In this document: positions 15,243 through 23,086 of the stretch, in pieces | How positions within the stretch are numbered: the stretch's first letter is position 1 | How the letters are laid out: the number at the start of each line of letters is the position of its first letter | Virus record (IMG/VR): IMGVR_UViG_3300010389_000058 | Coordinates: 1-34,977 of that record | DNA: 34,977 nucleotides | Source of the DNA: a virus | Strand: one strand, 5' to 3' | The notes under the pieces: model-generated | The model's input: only the letters and a program-made list of their open reading frames with translations | The model's database searches: none | What the model was told of the DNA's origin: nothing | Program-made: the position numbers and the translations under genes

Positions 15243-18200
15243 TATGCGAAGTTCTGACCTCCTACGACACCATACAGACCAGCGGATGTGACGTTCTTTC
15301 CATCAAATGTCTTGAATGAGTAGATATCCGATCTACTTGCCGTTGTGGTGACTCCTGGTAGGACTCCTCCACCTGGCCAATAAACTGGGATGGATGTTCC
15401 ACCACTGTTCTTAAATGTATCTATACCGACAGAGTGACCACCAGTTGAATCCTGATCAATTCTTAATGTAAATGAAGTGGATCCTTCAGGTGGATTGGTG
15501 AGAATAAATGCATTGATAGCACCTGTTGCGGTACAGATAAAGGATTGTGCAGAAGAAAGATCAACAGTAACTTCATTTGCAACTGCTGTCAGATATGCAA
15601 CATTCTCAGAGTAGGTCTTGAGTTTCGTGTGACCTTGAACATCAAGTCTTGCAGTAGGAATTGTTGAACCAATACCAACTGAACCAAATCCAACATTTGT
15701 TGTAATGATTGTTCCAGCAACACCAACCTTCAATGTTGTTGAAGTAACAACACCTGCGGTGATTTGACCAGAAGAGTTTTGAATGTTGTAGTTACCAACA
15801 ATCGTGCTAAATCCAGCAACAGTCAGATCATTTACGGTAGCAATACCAGCAAACTTTGCCTGCGAGTAGACGTGCATTGTGGTTCCGGAAGAACCAACAG
15901 CACCAACTGTCAAATCAACATTTGAAAGTGGTCTTGTTGTTCCGATACCAACATTAAGAACAGCAACTGGATAGATACCAGTTCCAATGCCTGGATCGAC
16001 TGCATCCCATCTACTATCATTAGCAAGGTTAGTTAATCCAGAACCATCTCCAGTAAATGCAGTTGCAACAATAGAACCACTAAACTTAGATTCACCAACA
16101 ACATGAAGTTTAAATCCATTTGCAGTAGTTCCGATACCAACTCCATCACCATCAACACAGAACTCACTGGTTCCTGATCCAACCTTCAACTTGCAGTTAG
16201 ATGCGGTTGTTGTTGCAATACCTACAGAATCAAAGAGAGCATCAGCAGTGGTTGTTGCAATACTGACAGTACCGAAACGTCTCCAACCATTTTCTACTGT
16301 ATAAACCCAACCAACATATCCACCTTGACTTGGGTTTGCATTATAAACAACATCACCGGGGTTGCCTGCGAGAGCAGGAGTTGCAATACCAACAGTATAT
16401 TTTCTTGAGACAGTTGCATCACCTTGTAAGAACAGGTTGTTTGCTTCAAGTCCCTTAGCAGAGTTAACAGTTAACTTGTTGTTAACAATAACTGGTCCGT
16501 TGAACTTAGAAACAACTTTGTTATCAGGACCACCCTCTACCTTGATTGATCTTGAGAATACACCTTCAATAGGTTCGACAACATTAAGGTTTGGAAGTTC
16601 TGCAATATCTTCACCTTCAACAGTTTGAACTGGAGTATCAAAGATCTCTTCTCTACCAGTAATCGTACTGAGCCTCTTATTACCAGAATAAGAGATACCC
16701 TTGTCATTCATTCCAGTATAGAAGTTAATACCACCTTCTCTCTTAGTTGATTGTGCTAAGAGTTCTTCATTAGTGCTGATAGCACGATCTTGCTTATCTG
16801 GGAATGCGGTAGAATAGTTACCAGGACCAAATCCAACATATTCAAAAGTATGACCAGAGGCACGAATGATAGAGTGTCTTCTAAGTTCAACTGGATCTAC
16901 CTTAACCTTTCTAATAACAGAGTTGATTGTATGAGAAGTTGCTTTAGATCCAAGAATACCTCTGAAAACATACACTGGGTTTGATCCAGTGGTGGTTGTC
17001 TTAACTCTCATGAGTTCACCACCAACCATCAAATAATCACCAATGTTGATGTCTAAGTTACCAATATCTTGAATGTTGATTTGATCTGTAGACGCATTTG
17101 CAATAGAACTGGAAATTGTTGTCGTGATTCCAGCATAAGTTGTGACCATTCTACCATCAAGGTTTTCATCATCATTTGTGATGTTACCATCATTTGATGT
17201 AAATCCTTCAGGAAGAGCATAAATGGTTCCAGTTGCTGTAGGTGCTTGTGTTCCAACTCCAAGATTTGCTTCAAATGAAGTTAGTGAATTGATCTTAGTG
17301 ACGACAAATGAACCATTGTATTGGTTCTGATTTGCACCACTGATTCTTACCTTTTTGTCAACTTCAAGACCATGATTGTTATATGTGGTAATTGTAGCAA
17401 CACCTGCCACCGTATAAGTGAAAGTATTAACTCTGATTGTTTCACCAGTCAAGTATAAGTATGCATCAGCAGTCAGAGTAACACCAATACCTGTCGTGGT
17501 ATTAACAATTCCACCACTGCTGAGTGAGGTTGCCGCAGCAACAGTAATCGTAGTTGCAGATCCAACGGTAACATCAGTAATTCTATAGAGCTGGTTATAT
17601 CCTTGATAACTATCAGATTTAACTCCAACAACTCTGATAACATCACCAATGTTGTTATAAATGTTGGTAACTTGGACAACAGCTTGTGAGAATGATCCAG
17701 TTGTTGTAACTCCAACAACATTCATGGTGTTGCCAATACCATATGCACTACCACCATCCATGACCTTAACGTCAGTGATAGTACCACTTCCATCAACAGT
17801 CAGTTTTGCAGTTGCATGTTTACCTGTAGTAGAAGATCCGATAGAGATCAGTTTAGCATTGTAAATATCTCCAGCAGATCCAGATCCATATCCAGCACCA
17901 CCATCAACAATAGAGAGTTGAGTGATTCTGTTCAGTCCGTGATCATATTCGGTGTGAATAGTGTGTGCAGCACCTGTGACAGAGAAGATATCAGTGATTC
18001 CCACACCAATATTCTTGTCATCATTCATCATATCAAGAGTTTCTCTTGTGATGCTGCTTTTTGGATCATCAGTTTCAACTAATCCAATCAAGTTTGATGC
18101 TGCAAAAGATTTTGCTGCCTTTGGATCAGAAACAACAGTGTCTCTGGATGTTTGTGGGAAAAGATCCTTAACAGATTGAGAGAACTTCTCAGCACTGAAC

Positions 18201-21151
18201 GGAGAAACAGTTGGACTATTAGATGCGTTAAGAACACTTATATAATAGATACCATCCTGTTCTCCAGTAATATACTTTTGTGCCTCAGAAAGTCTGTAAA
18301 CGTAGTATGTGTCAGAATATCTCTTACGTCTGAAGTATGGTAATGAGGTTGTTCTCGTATCAATATCGCTAGTAAAGGTTCCAGGATCTGTTGCAAGACC
18401 AACACTAAACTGCTTTGCACTTGAAATTCCAGTGACAGAGAATTGACCATTGAAACCTGAGTTTCCAATACCATTTGTGTTATTGGAACTTGTAATGTTG
18501 TTGATCTCAACTGTGCTTCCGATTTTGAGATTGTGTGGAAGTTCAGTATCAATGTTTCCTGAAGTTCCGTCCCAACTTGCTCCAGAAATAAATCTGAAGT
18601 TTCTTTGTTGGTTTACATTTGTGAGAGAACCCGATCCGAAATAGGTTTGAATTTCACCATCAGTTGATGCAATGGAAGTATTTGATTCTTGAATAATAAA
18701 TCCTTCCGTTGGTGGTCTTCCAACAGCACCAGAGTTTGCAGGAATGACATATCTCATTCTATAAGTTCTATCAATACCAGATCTTGCGTCAGATCTTCTC
18801 TTGATAAAGGTTCTTGGAGTAGCAGTACCAAGACTTGTTGTGCCAAGACTTACAATTGTTGGATAAATTGAGTTCTCGGTTGCAGCAAGAGCAACTTTAA
18901 TATACCACTGAGAGTTTGTAGAGTCATACTGAATTGGGTGACCAATGTCTCCAGAATTTTTATCAGATACTCTACTTACAACTTTGAGTGCTCCACCCCT
19001 TTCATTAATTTCAATTGGGGTTCCATTAATAGCATCATTAAGAGTTTTTGCAAGTTTGATATCAGAATTTCCAATACCAGTTCCTGTTGTGATAGCAAAA
19101 GCAACAACATTTGGAGACAAACCATCTGGAAGTTGTCCAGTGTCACTTATTACACGAACCGATTCACCAGTAAGGAAGTTGTGTGCTCTGGTAAAGCTAA
19201 TAACATTTGCTGTTCCACTAATACTATAAGTACCAATACTATTGATTCCAGCAATACTTCTCTTAACGTCTGATACCTTTTCAGCACTATAAATTGGATT
19301 ATTTGTATTGTCTGGCATGACAATACGAGCATTATATTCAGTTGCAGTTCCAGATTGAGAAATAAACACTCTTAAAGTATCATTTTCTCTTGCACCGACT
19401 CGATATCCTTCAAGAACGTTTTCTGGTGGGGAGTCAATGTTGGTTTGTCCATAAAGATAAAGGTTTCCTGTTGAACCAACACCAGCAACTACATCGGTTT
19501 TGGTAACATCAATGGATTCAAATTCAATAGATGTTTCAGTGAGAGAAACTTCTTTTGGAGGAATAATATGAGTGATATATCCTTGATTATCCTGAGAGAA
19601 TGCATCTGTTCTAAATCCAACCGATGTCAGTGCATTTGCACCAAAGTTGGAGTTAGAGTTGGTCAGTGAAATATCACCACCATTCTCAGTTACAAAGTGC
19701 TCAGCAAATCCAATCGCAAAGACAGAAACTGCCTGAATGAATGAATTGTTTGAAACTTTGATATGGAAGTTACGATATTCTGGTTTAAATCTTGCTTTTG
19801 AATTGGTGCTAATATTTTCATTTCCAGCAACTGTGTTGTCATCATAGTTTCCAGTTGGTGGAGAATCCTCATTGTACTTTACAAATGCCTTATCATCTTT
19901 CTGCAATCCAATACCAGTGAACTGGGCAACAACCATAGATTTAAATCCAGTTACCTTTGATCCATCGGCATGAATACCGTTCATACCATAAACAGATCTC
20001 AAAGAGATATTGAAGACATATGGTGATGCTGAAGTTACGGTATCTGAAGAGAGTGCTAAAGTTGAACCAGATACTGTTGGTAATGCATTTGAAGGAGCAT
20101 TTTGAACTGTATATTTGATTTGAGTATCACTTACTTTCTCAGATACAACAAATTTTCCACTATATCCGGTTGCAGTGATACCATCAATACGGAATGGGGT
20201 ATCAACATCAAGACCAGCAACAGCAGAATCTGTAGTTACAGTAATGGTTGTAGTTGCAGTAACACCATCACCTGCTTTGATGCTGGAAATACCAACGGTC
20301 AATCCGGTTGAACCAACAATACGATATTCATCAATCTTAGTTTGAATATCAAGACCAGTTGATGGATAATCTGGTTCAATAGGACGACCTGAAGATTGTC
20401 CATAAACAAGTCCAACCTTCTCATAGTACATATCCAAATCAGTTCTATCAGTAGAATAGTTGGATATAAATGCATCATTGATGCTTACATTATTTGCACC
20501 ATCAGCATACTCAAAACAAGTGAGTTTGTGGTGTGAGAAGTTAGGGACGAATGTATTTGAGGTATAATCTTTATAAACAACCCCATTTGGATCTGCATCA
20601 AAAAGACTAAATTGCCAAATGTAGCAACCACCAGTCAATCTGAAAATTGCGGACCTCTCAATATTATTGTTTTCTGGGTCAGGAACATACTTAGGACGAA
20701 TCTTGGTCTTTCTGAGGTCAAGACCAACGATTGAAGTTCCTCTTGGAAGAATTACTCCACCATGAATACTGTTTAACTTGTAAAGTTCGTTCGTTGGAGA
20801 GTCTAAACTGAGATCTGAAGTCAAGTCAAGAGGTGGCAGATCATCAGTAGTAGATCCATTTCTTAAACGGAAATTATTACTTCCATCTGGTATAAATCCT
20901 GGTCTGTTATCAACTACATGGTCACCAGGATAGAGAAGAATGGTTGTCTTTCCAAATCTATCATTATTCAATCCTCTTTGGTATGAAAACCTTGCGGATT
21001 CAATCAAAGCACGCTGAATCGTTTTGAAGGGACGAGTCAGTGAATTGCCCTGGTTTTCAATACTATCCGTAGCATCTAAACTATTCGGATCGACATAAAG
21101 AATAGTACCACGCGTTGATTTCAGGAAATTATCTAATCTGGAGAGACCCAT
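15242..21151 (-). CDS. Giant tail fibre/baseplate-associated structural protein
   Basis: A 1969-aa protein, the largest in the window. The N-terminus (MGLSRLDNFLKSTRGTILYVDPNS ..., about 1-260) has a pectin-lyase-like repeat look, with RPFKTIQRALIES and PRGTSIVGLDLRKTKI. The middle carries repeated beta modules of the form VRISG-x-YNGxFVVTxI, seen near residues 320, 885, 1170 and 1270. A region near 1400-1480 (LRRHSIIRASGHTFEYVGFG ... REGGINFYTGMNDKGISYSG) appears as a discrete domain. The C-terminus (VTVDLSSAQSFICTATGAI ...) is the cap module also seen in the 422-aa protein. Proteins with this start are known virion proteins of T4-like cyanophages; the exact position in the tail is not clear to me. 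A late promoter (GATAAATA) lies 29 bases upstream, just after the island terminator. Confidence 0.82.
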   Translation of the reverse strand: MGLSRLDNFLKSTRGTILYVDPNSLDATDSIENQGNSLTRPFKTIQRALIESARFSYQRGLNNDRFGKTTILLYPGDHVVDNRPGFIPDGSNNFRLRNGSTTDDLPPLDLTSDLSLDSPTNELYKLNSIHGGVILPRGTSIVGLDLRKTKIRPKYVPDPENNNIERSAIFRLTGGCYIWQFSLFDADPNGVVYKDYTSNTFVPNFSHHKLTCFEYADGANNVSINDAFISNYSTDRTDLDMYYEKVGLVYGQSSGRPIEPDYPSTGLDIQTKIDEYRIVGSTGLTVGISSIKAGDGVTATTTITVTTDSAVAGLDVDTPFRIDGITATGYSGKFVVSEKVSDTQIKYTVQNAPSNALPTVSGSTLALSSDTVTSASPYVFNISLRSVYGMNGIHADGSKVTGFKSMVVAQFTGIGLQKDDKAFVKYNEDSPPTGNYDDNTVAGNENISTNSKARFKPEYRNFHIKVSNNSFIQAVSVFAIGFAEHFVTENGGDISLTNSNSNFGANALTSVGFRTDAFSQDNQGYITHIIPPKEVSLTETSIEFESIDVTKTDVVAGVGSTGNLYLYGQTNIDSPPENVLEGYRVGARENDTLRVFISQSGTATEYNARIVMPDNTNNPIYSAEKVSDVKRSIAGINSIGTYSISGTANVISFTRAHNFLTGESVRVISDTGQLPDGLSPNVVAFAITTGTGIGNSDIKLAKTLNDAINGTPIEINERGGALKVVSRVSDKNSGDIGHPIQYDSTNSQWYIKVALAATENSIYPTIVSLGTTSLGTATPRTFIKRRSDARSGIDRTYRMRYVIPANSGAVGRPPTEGFIIQESNTSIASTDGEIQTYFGSGSLTNVNQQRNFRFISGASWDGTSGNIDTELPHNLKIGSTVEINNITSSNNTNGIGNSGFNGQFSVTGISSAKQFSVGLATDPGTFTSDIDTRTTSLPYFRRKRYSDTYYVYRLSEAQKYITGEQDGIYYISVLNASNSPTVSPFSAEKFSQSVKDLFPQTSRDTVVSDPKAAKSFAASNLIGLVETDDPKSSITRETLDMMNDDKNIGVGITDIFSVTGAAHTIHTEYDHGLNRITQLSIVDGGAGYGSGSAGDIYNAKLISIGSSTTGKHATAKLTVDGSGTITDVKVMDGGSAYGIGNTMNVVGVTTTGSFSQAVVQVTNIYNNIGDVIRVVGVKSDSYQGYNQLYRITDVTVGSATTITVAAATSLSSGGIVNTTTGIGVTLTADAYLYLTGETIRVNTFTYTVAGVATITTYNNHGLEVDKKVRISGANQNQYNGSFVVTKINSLTSFEANLGVGTQAPTATGTIYALPEGFTSNDGNITNDDENLDGRMVTTYAGITTTISSSIANASTDQINIQDIGNLDINIGDYLMVGGELMRVKTTTTGSNPVYVFRGILGSKATSHTINSVIRKVKVDPVELRRHSIIRASGHTFEYVGFGPGNYSTAFPDKQDRAISTNEELLAQSTKREGGINFYTGMNDKGISYSGNKRLSTITGREEIFDTPVQTVEGEDIAELPNLNVVEPIEGVFSRSIKVEGGPDNKVVSKFNGPVIVNNKLTVNSAKGLEANNLFLQGDATVSRKYTVGIATPALAGNPGDVVYNANPSQGGYVGWVYTVENGWRRFGTVSIATTTADALFDSVGIATTTASNCKLKVGSGTSEFCVDGDGVGIGTTANGFKLHVVGESKFSGSIVATAFTGDGSGLTNLANDSRWDAVDPGIGTGIYPVAVLNVGIGTTRPLSNVDLTVGAVGSSGTTMHVYSQAKFAGIATVNDLTVAGFSTIVGNYNIQNSSGQITAGVVTSTTLKVGVAGTIITTNVGFGSVGIGSTIPTARLDVQGHTKLKTYSENVAYLTAVANEVTVDLSSAQSFICTATGAINAFILTNPPEGSTSFTLRIDQDSTGGHSVGIDTFKNSGGTSIPVYWPGGGVLPGVTTTASRSDIYSFKTFDGKNVTSAGLYGVVGGQNFA

Positions 21152-21180
21152 CTTATTAGTTCTTATAGTCCGTTATGGAT

Positions 21181-21188
21181 TATTTATC
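21181..21188 (-). promoter_or_regulatory. T4-type late promoter (GATAAATA)
   Basis: GATAAATA on the minus strand lies 29 bases before the ATG at 21151 and 3 bases after the terminator of the early-type island. Terminator plus late promoter separate the two transcription programmes. Confidence 0.6.
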
Positions 21189-21191
21189 CAT

Positions 21192-21214
21192 AAAAAAACC
21201 TCCCAGAGGGAGGT
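21192..21214 (-). terminator. Rho-independent terminator of the Mom/tRNA island
   Basis: On the minus strand ACCTCCC, a 3-base loop and GGGAGGT form a 7-bp hairpin followed by a run of T. It lies 38 bases after the stop of the Mom-like gene and ends the transcript that starts at the sigma70 promoter near 23070. Confidence 0.88.
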
Positions 21215-21252
21215 CAAGATGCACATTGTGCCACTATTCACACGGAAGGAAT

Positions 21253-21867
21253 TTATATTATACCATACTTCTCTTGATTCCACAAGATTTCCAATTTTTT
21301 ATCAAAAACCATCAAATACCTATGTTTTCGAGTTCTATCTCTCCATTCACCTTCAGCACCCTTGACACTTCCCCGTGAATGTTTGGTGCCATCAGAGTAG
21401 TAAAAATCCTTTTTAGAATCTGTCAACCCATAATACTTGAAATTACAAGCACGGTATATAATTCCACTATGGTGAGCAGAGTCAGCATAGCTAAGAATAG
21501 CACGAACATCCGCATCTTTACGGAACCTCTTGATACAACGACTCACGAACCAAGACGTTATGTTATATTCTTCTTTCTGAATTTCTGGATCAACACAAAG
21601 TCTTGAAAGTTCAAATAAACCTTCTTGCTGATTGCGTTCTAACCCGAATGCTCCTCTGGCAATTTCTGGAACAGGGAGCCCAGTAAAAATGCAAGCAGCA
21701 AGGCACTTGCCAATCCTAAGAGGACATTCCCACTCTGTACGTTTGAAAAGTCCATAATTGTACCCAGATTTAAAATCTTTAGATTCGTCCTTTAAGTAAT
21801 GATGAGTATAAAGAAGATCTTTAATGTCATCTTTACTAACTCTATCTATGTAAAAATTTGATTTCAC
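21253..21867 (-). CDS. Mom-like (GNAT-fold) DNA modification protein
   Basis: A 204-aa protein that resembles the phage Mu Mom family, a GNAT-related fold that converts adenine in DNA to a methylcarbamoyl form and so protects phage DNA from restriction. Supporting features are YNYGLFKR near the start, the core FELSRLCVDPEI followed by a helix (SWFVSRCIKRF), ILSYADSAHHSGIIYRACNF with the conserved Tyr/Asp/His region and YYGLT, and the terminal KHRYLMVFD. The start appears to be GTG at 21867-21865; no ATG lies in frame nearby and the previous gene stops 13 bases upstream. It is the last gene of the non-structural island, before a terminator. Family assignment is from motifs by eye; the substrate is not established, and related cyanophage proteins may act on other groups. 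Confidence 0.72.
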   Translation of the reverse strand: MKSNFYIDRVSKDDIKDLLYTHHYLKDESKDFKSGYNYGLFKRTEWECPLRIGKCLAACIFTGLPVPEIARGAFGLERNQQEGLFELSRLCVDPEIQKEEYNITSWFVSRCIKRFRKDADVRAILSYADSAHHSGIIYRACNFKYYGLTDSKKDFYYSDGTKHSRGSVKGAEGEWRDRTRKHRYLMVFDKKLEILWNQEKYGII

Positions 21868-21880
21868 TGGGTATTTTTAC

Positions 21881-22060
21881 TCACTTTTGTTTTGATTCTA
21901 AGATATATTCTACTGTATTGGCAACATCATTCATTGCAACACGAAGATCTGGTTGAGAACCAGAATGCTGCTCTCCTTTATAGTCTTTATTATACTCTTC
22001 AGTATACAAAGTCCATCTCCACTGACCCATACTTTTAGAATACCATAAGTTAATTTTCAT
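21881..22060 (-). CDS. Small conserved-type hypothetical protein (59 aa)
   Basis: An ATG at 22060 opens a 59-aa frame ending in TGA at 21881: MKINLWYSKSMGQWRWTLYT ... SGSQPDLRVAMNDVANTVEYIL. The Trp/Tyr-rich first half and the acidic helical second half look like a folded small protein. Frame, start and length are plausible: 17 bases follow the tRNA-Thr and 13 bases precede the Mom-like gene. Similar short W-rich proteins occur in cyanophage early regions. Function unknown; there is no strong RBS. Confidence 0.72.
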   Translation of the reverse strand: MKINLWYSKSMGQWRWTLYTEEYNKDYKGEQHSGSQPDLRVAMNDVANTVEYILESKQK

Positions 22061-22077
22061 AGTTTTTTACTTATAAG

Positions 22078-22148
22078 AGCCCCTACCCAGAATCGAACTG
22101 AGCTCTGGTGCTTACAAAACACCTGCATCACCACAATGCTTTAGAGGC
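22078..22148 (-). tRNA. tRNA-Thr(UGU)
   Basis: Reading the minus strand, a 7-bp acceptor stem (GCCTCTA/TAGGGGC) encloses a 4-bp D stem (GCAT/ATGC), an anticodon stem GGTGT/GCACC with loop TTTGTAA (anticodon TGT, reading ACA), and a T arm CTCAG-TTCGATT-CTGGG. Length is 71 nt with no encoded CCA. All arms close, with a few G-U pairs. It lies between a small gene and an HNH remnant in the island. Confidence 0.9.
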
Positions 22149-22206
22149 TTGAATGATGGATTTGATGGCAGTTTGCACAAAGAACTTCGCACTTTTCTGC
22201 TTCCTT
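22141..22206 (-). pseudogene. HNH endonuclease remnant (C-terminal fragment)
   Basis: The minus strand encodes KEAEKCEVLCANCHQIHHSS then Leu and a stop, bounded upstream by an in-frame stop and lacking a start codon. KCEVLCANCHxxxH is the characteristic C-terminal Zn-binding/HNH end of small phage HNH endonucleases. Only about 21 codons remain, and the fragment runs into the 5' end of tRNA-Thr. I infer a decayed homing endonuclease beside a tRNA. Confidence 0.55.
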
Positions 22207-22223
22207 TTATATAAGTTACAAGT

Positions 22224-22493
22224 TTAATCAATAGGTAATAGTTCTGGATTTTCCAGTTCTACTTCAAACATCAAAGGGTGGCATAATTCATCTATTAGAT
22301 AAAAAGATGTTCTGTACAACTCTTCAGGTTCCCAAGATTTGCAACTATTTGCCATTTCAACAATTTCCATATCATGCATAGCAAAGTCTGGAAGTTCGTC
22401 AAATGTAAAAGGAACATTTTGTATGAAATACATCAATACAACTTGTTTCTTTTTATTATACCAACAATATTTTGTGTCTATTCGGTATTTCAT
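22224..22493 (-). CDS. Hypothetical protein (89 aa)
   Basis: An 89-aa acidic protein (MKYRIDTKYCWYNKKKQVVL ... FTFDELPDFAMHDMEIVEMA ... LENPELLPID). It has no signal peptide or membrane segment. It follows tRNA-Leu by about 35 bases, with a strong hairpin between them (22526-22505). It is part of the non-structural island. I do not recognise the family. Composition and codon use look normal for the phage, and no longer frame competes on either strand. Confidence 0.65.
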   Translation of the reverse strand: MKYRIDTKYCWYNKKKQVVLMYFIQNVPFTFDELPDFAMHDMEIVEMANSCKSWEPEELYRTSFYLIDELCHPLMFEVELENPELLPID

Positions 22494-22504
22494 GAGAATT
22501 ACCG

Positions 22505-22526
22505 TACCCTAAGCATATTTAGGGTA
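22505..22526 (-). other. 8-bp hairpin between tRNA-Leu and the 89-aa gene
   Basis: TACCCTAA and TTAGGGTA pair perfectly around a 6-base loop, starting 2 bases after the tRNA-Leu discriminator base. There is no following U-tract, so it is not a terminator. It may guide 3' processing of the tRNA or protect the downstream mRNA end. Confidence 0.55.
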
Positions 22527-22527
22527 A

Positions 22528-22611
22528 TAGGACGAGGGGGACTTGAACCCCCACGGGAATACTCCCAACAGATTTTAAGTCTGGTGCGTCTACCACTTCC
22601 GCCACCGTCCC
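22528..22611 (-). tRNA. tRNA-Leu(UAA)
   Basis: On the minus strand an 84-nt class II tRNA: acceptor GGGACGG/TCGTCCT, T8-G9, D arm beginning GCGGAAGTGGTAGACGC, anticodon stem CCAGA/TCTGT region with TAA in the loop, a long variable arm (TGGGAGTATTCCCG) and T arm GGGGG-TTCAAGT-CCCCC, discriminator A. No CCA is encoded. The long variable arm and anticodon fix it as Leu reading UUA. Confidence 0.95.
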
Positions 22612-22620
22612 ATAAAAAAC

Positions 22621-22776
22621 CTATTCAGGTTTATAACTTGGAGAATGAAAACGACAATATTCATTGAATGTTATTTTCATTTCTTTCCAAGTGAGTCCAC
22701 AGTTTGCTGCTGCTTTGGGAACATTCCATTTTGCTGTAAACAGCATTTCCATTGATTGTCTTGTTTCAGGACGCAT
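22621..22776 (-). CDS. Small hypothetical protein (51 aa)
   Basis: A 51-aa frame from ATG at 22776 to TAG at 22621: MRPETRQSMEMLFTAKWNVP, then KAAANCGLTWKEMKITFNEY and CRFHSPSYKPE. It has the look of a helix-turn-helix fragment (KAAANCGLTWKEMKITF), in which a short helix, a turn with Gly and a second helix follow each other, so DNA binding is possible but unproven. It lies between the 60-aa gene and tRNA-Leu, 9 bases from the tRNA. A longer frame (to 22898) covers the same bases out of phase and looks non-coding. There is no clear RBS. Confidence 0.65.
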   Translation of the reverse strand: MRPETRQSMEMLFTAKWNVPKAAANCGLTWKEMKITFNEYCRFHSPSYKPE

Positions 22777-22851
22777 TTGAAAAAAGTAATAGAGTGAAAT
22801 TTTTGCCGGGAATTTTTCCCCCCAAAAATGGAACTAAAGGTCGATTTTCCC

Positions 22852-23034
22852 TCACAGAGGGTCAGCGTACGCAAGTGTATCTTCGTCAAGTCTATCACGG
22901 CAGAGTTCCAACACGGTCATGAACTGCTCTACGGTTTCACAGTCTACGACACGTTCTTCACCTTCATTAGAATAAAGAAAGAACTTACGGGACACGGGAT
23001 CCACGACACATCGGGTCAGGTACTCGTCTTGCAT
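22852..23034 (-). CDS. Small conserved-type hypothetical protein (60 aa)
   Basis: A 60-aa acidic protein (MQDEYLTRCVVDPVSRKFFL ... VVDCETVEQFMTVLELCRDR ... DTLAYADPL). The sequence is well formed, with a beta hairpin followed by a helix, and I believe similar short proteins are widespread in T4-like cyanophages. It is the first gene after the perfect sigma70 promoter, whose -10 ends 24 bases before the ATG, leaving a leader of roughly 18 bases. Function unknown. The gene should be among the first expressed of this island. Confidence 0.78.
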   Translation of the reverse strand: MQDEYLTRCVVDPVSRKFFLYSNEGEERVVDCETVEQFMTVLELCRDRLDEDTLAYADPL

Positions 23035-23057
23035 GGGGTTTGTTTGATTACCTGCTT

Positions 23058-23086
23058 ATTATAGGACGGTCAGGGCACGGTGTCAA
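23058..23086 (-). promoter_or_regulatory. Perfect sigma70 consensus promoter (TTGACA-17-TATAAT)
   Basis: On the minus strand TTGACA (23086-23081), a 17-base spacer and TATAAT (23063-23058) match the bacterial housekeeping consensus at every position. The -35 box overlaps the TGA stop of the upstream tail gene. It points at the 60-aa gene and the tRNA/Mom island. Unlike the NATAAATA sites elsewhere, it should be read by unmodified host RNA polymerase, implying early transcription. Confidence 0.9.

Noticed and set aside
21220-21235. Palindrome GCACA-T-TGTGC just upstream of the terminator as an operator or attachment site
   Set aside because: Stem too short and a single copy. No integrase or repressor gene is present in the window to support either role.
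22853-22866. CCCTC-GAGGG hairpin at the end of the 60-aa gene as a terminator
   Set aside because: The stem is short and followed by A-rich sequence rather than a T-run. Genes and tRNAs that follow seem to need read-through.
22677-22898. A 73-aa minus-strand frame overlapping the 60-aa and 51-aa genes
   Set aside because: It overlaps two better genes in another phase, and its composition (runs of Gln/Lys, no coherent motif) looks non-coding.
22828-23064. A 78-aa plus-strand frame opposite the 60-aa gene
   Set aside because: It runs antisense across a well-formed gene and its sigma70 promoter, and no promoter or RBS supports it.
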